Origin: Punica granatum
Taxonomy: Eukaryota; Streptophyta; Magnoliopsida; Myrtales; Lythraceae
Direction: 5' to 3'
Assembly: GCF_007655135.1 (NCBI RefSeq)
Contig: NC_045131.1
Span: forward strand, 5,084,001-5,148,000
Length of the DNA: 64,000 nt
Both the position numbers and the translations under genes were made by a program. The notes beneath the pieces are model-generated. The model saw only the letters and a program-made list of their open reading frames with translations, was not told where the DNA came from and did not search any database. The stretch's first letter is position 1. Each line of letters opens with the position of its first letter. This document shows positions 60,024 through 64,000 of this stretch, one piece after another.

Positions 60024-61109
60024 ATGGAGCAGGAGTCAACCGACGCCGGCGCCCTGCTCGATCCCCTATCGAACCCATTCGCATCGCTGGACTCCCTATC
60101 ACCGGACCTCTCCTCCCTCAACGACCTGGCTACCCGCGGCTCGTGGCGGTCCATCCTCGACAAGGTGTCCCGATCGCGTTCCCTCAACCTTCTCCGCCAC
60201 CCCCACCACCACCTCACCTACCTCTCCTTCAACGTCCTCGCCCTCTCGAAGCTCCGCCGCTTCGCCGACGCCAGCGCTGAGCTTGAGTCCCTCCAAGACC
60301 TCGACAGCCCCGAATACAGGTACGAATCCTACCCCAAGATCTACCCCGACCGGTCCGGTTCCATGGTCCCCTTCTTCCTCCGGTGGCTCCACTGCATTGT
60401 CCCCCTCAGACTGGAGCAGCGCAGGGAGGGTTTAGATCGCCTCTACAGGCTGGTCGACCTCGTTAGGGAAAAATTGAAAGAAAGGGAAGCTAATTCCCGC
60501 GAAGAGTCGTTGAATGTGTGGAAAAGGAGGGAGCTTTTTGTGATGAACACCATCATTGGAGACCACTTGAGCCACAAGGAGTTCAGTGTTTGCTTGGATT
60601 TGATTAAGGATTTGCTTAGTAGGGATTGCTCAGGTTTGGATGCGGTTCTGTTGTCGAAACTAGGTTATATTCAGTTGCAGGTGGGAGACTTGGAGGGCGC
60701 TAAAGGAGCATTCAGTCGGGTCGAGGGAATATCAAGTGAAGGGAATTCCGTGGAATTGAAGAACCTCGTGAACCGAAACAAGGCATTGATTTACTTGGTC
60801 GGGAAAGATTATGTTTCAGCAGTTAGAGAATACGAGGTGTGTATCGAGAGGGACCATATGGATTTTGTGGCGATCAACAACAAGGCAATTTGTTTGATGT
60901 ACTTGAGGGACTTGTCGGACTCGATAAAGGTGTTGGAGAACTCGCTCGAGAGGGTTCCCATGGTCGCGTTGAACGAGACCCTCGTGGTGAATCTTTGCAG
61001 CATGTATGAGTTGGCTTATGTTAATCACTCAGAGATTAAGAAGACTCTGAGCAATTGGATTGCCCGGGTGGCTCCCGATGATTTTGACTCATCATGTACG
61101 AGGATTTGA
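60024..61109 (+). CDS. TRAPPC12: TRAPPC12-like TPR protein
   Basis: Plant homologue of TRAPP complex subunit 12, a tetratricopeptide protein of the TRAPP tethering complexes that act in Golgi and endosomal trafficking. It is a single exon of 361 residues, the usual length in plants, which lack the long N-terminus of animal TRAPPC12. Conserved blocks: RGSWRSILDKVSRSRSL, YRYESYPKIYPDRSGSMVPFFLRWLH, VMNTIIGDHLSHKEF, SKLGYIQLQVGDLEGAK, and the TPR-rich C-terminus NRNKALIYLVGKDYVSAVREYE, NNKAICLMYLRDLSDSIKVLE, ending VNHSEIKKTLSNWIARVAPD. The first 450 bases are GC-rich compared with its surroundings, giving strong shadow frames on both strands. The start at 60024 is the first ATG in the frame and has a good context (ATCATGG). 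Confidence 0.92.
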   Translation: MEQESTDAGALLDPLSNPFASLDSLSPDLSSLNDLATRGSWRSILDKVSRSRSLNLLRHPHHHLTYLSFNVLALSKLRRFADASAELESLQDLDSPEYRYESYPKIYPDRSGSMVPFFLRWLHCIVPLRLEQRREGLDRLYRLVDLVREKLKEREANSREESLNVWKRRELFVMNTIIGDHLSHKEFSVCLDLIKDLLSRDCSGLDAVLLSKLGYIQLQVGDLEGAKGAFSRVEGISSEGNSVELKNLVNRNKALIYLVGKDYVSAVREYEVCIERDHMDFVAINNKAICLMYLRDLSDSIKVLENSLERVPMVALNETLVVNLCSMYELAYVNHSEIKKTLSNWIARVAPDDFDSSCTRI

Positions 61110-62601
61110 GGCTGTGTCATCCCCTTTTTGGCCAGTGCGGTTACTTGTGAATGTATACTTTACTGAATTATGTGAGCACTTGTTCTTAACATCAGAGCCG
61201 CATAAAGTTGCCCGAGTCGAAACATTGAATCAATTTATTTCATAAGCTTGTAGTCCATAATTTTTCCAGCAATGTTGATTTAGATGCTTAAATTGTTTCC
61301 CCATTGGGTAAAGTAGGAGCAATCTGTATCGAACCTGCTTCTGAAGATGATGACAATGACATTTGGTTGGAGTACAAATTCTTTCTGGCTCTTTCTTATC
61401 CATGGAAGCGAACTGTTGTTTCTTGCTTGTGCTGATGGCTGATGTTCATTTCAATACGGTAGCCTTTTCATTCTTTTAAGGATGGCATACTTTCACAGAC
61501 GTATGGTTGAGGAAGTATTGGTTGTGTTCTAATTGGCTTGTCGTAAATTTTATAAATTTTGAGCATGGTCCTTAGTTTTTGGTTGTATTAGTATATTCAC
61601 TTGTTCAGACTTCTCATTGCAGTGCTTTGATAGTTTTAATTGGTAGACAACCTTGTCAAATTTGTTAATTTAATGCCTCCTATGTTGTTCATAGATTTAG
61701 CATGTCTGTCCTGCTTTGGGGCGTATTGAATAATGTGGTGGTGTTCTACATTGATTCCTCTCTGATATAAGTCCAAATGCAGGTGCCTATTCAAGCCTAA
61801 TGGAGCTTTTTCTATGCTGCAAATTGAACGAACTTACTTTGGATGATTGATTGCCGTATTCTCTCTATTTGATACCAACTCTGTTAACCCACGGTAACTT
61901 GACATTATCATATTTCAATCCTTTCTCAACATGATATATATTGACTTTATCATTCAGTGGATGTAAATTTGCCCTACTTGAAGGGATCAAAGTGGTTGGT
62001 GAGGTAGACTAGATACTAATGTAGCTTGAGCTCATTCTCTGATACGCACAGCTCTCATATTCTCTGCAATTCCGACCGAGTTTGATCTCGCGCTTGGTCC
62101 AATAACCGGACACCAAGGACCAATTCTCATAATCGTTACCTAACATGATCTTTCTGCTCCACAACACGCAGTGGTCACCATTAGATTCACCTACTCAGTC
62201 GTAATCTTTCGGAACAAGGACAACTTGTTCACGTTCTCTCCCCGTTTAGCACTGATTTCTTCTTTGACTCACTGATCTAACATAGTTTAGTTTTACTATG
62301 TAAGCCTGACCTCCCAGCACATGCGGGCCCCACATGATTGGCATGGACGGCGCAGATTTGTACACCTCGGATAGGTTATTATTGGAAAAAAGAAAAAGGG
62401 GGAAGTACCACCATATCAAAGCACAACAACCTCCGCCTCTGTTCTTCTCCTTCAGTATTCTCCTCTCCCACCTAACCCCCCCGACAAATTTTCCACCATG
62501 GCGCATATATAACGTCTGTAAATACAAATGTTGAGGCATCGCTCTCGCAGTTTCTTCACCGGACCCAAGTCTTCCACCAACTGAGCCTACCTACCCCTCA
62601 C
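61110..62601. other. Spacer between TRAPPC12 and PAT
   Basis: TRAPPC12 3' UTR followed by about 1.2 kb without a recognisable gene, then the PAT promoter. Confidence 0.5.
62506..62512 (+). promoter_or_regulatory. TATA box of PAT
   Basis: TATATAA in GCGCATATATAACG, 90-96 bases before the PAT start codon, a good core promoter spacing with a short leader. Confidence 0.6.
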
Positions 62602-63976
<1,375 letters not shown>

Positions 63977-64000
63977 TAACTCACTACTCTAAAGCTCAAA

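Noticed and set aside
59960..60435. Alternate frames at the TRAPPC12 start
   Set aside because: GC-rich shadows of the conserved TRAPPC12 frame.

Overview
This 64 kb window is nuclear DNA from a flowering plant. Genes carry many short exons with GT-AG introns, the spacers are AT-rich with long TA and CT microsatellites, and every protein I can read belongs to a plant family. The proteins resemble those of rosid eudicots. The CSI1 N-terminus looks Myrtales-like to me, but that is a weak recollection.

Nine genes can be read exon by exon. In order: TSR3 (minus, 867-4698, 18S rRNA aminocarboxypropyltransferase); MIC60 (plus, 5534-10457, mitochondrial MICOS subunit), head to head with TSR3; CSI1 (plus, 14901-23966, cellulose synthase-microtubule linker); an ASPL1-type aspartyl protease (plus, 26892-30908); a HIPP metallochaperone-like gene (plus, 41135-41710); FKBP16-2/PnsL4 (minus, 43887-45397, thylakoid lumen immunophilin); a divergent MIKC*-type MADS-box gene (minus, 45981-50658); an L-ascorbate oxidase (minus, 52810-55486); and a TRAPPC12-like TPR gene (plus, 60024-61109). 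A tenth gene, the plastid prephenate aminotransferase PAT, starts at 62602 and runs off the right edge. The genes do not form a pathway. They look like a conserved block of unrelated housekeeping and accessory genes, and several have, from memory, neighbouring counterparts in Arabidopsis.

Spacers: a degenerate minisatellite fills the first 0.4 kb. About 4.4 kb with no gene separates MIC60 from CSI1. The 10 kb between ASPL1 and HIPP holds an old ~3 kb tandem duplication (units 30934-33996 and 33997-36922) with a 7-bp microhomology at its edges, then AT-rich repeat copies. A small family of SINE-like elements lies between 51.8 and 58 kb, and one copy has a clear 17-bp target-site duplication.

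The main oddities are in the genes. CSI1 has CUG where the start AUG is expected, together with an overlapping upstream ORF. ASPL1 has a 2-nt frameshift and Ala in place of Thr in its first active-site triplet. TSR3 and the MADS gene each have one exon join or exon that does not stay in frame. Four genes each contain an intron whose donor must be GC rather than GT. I found no obviously new multi-gene system.
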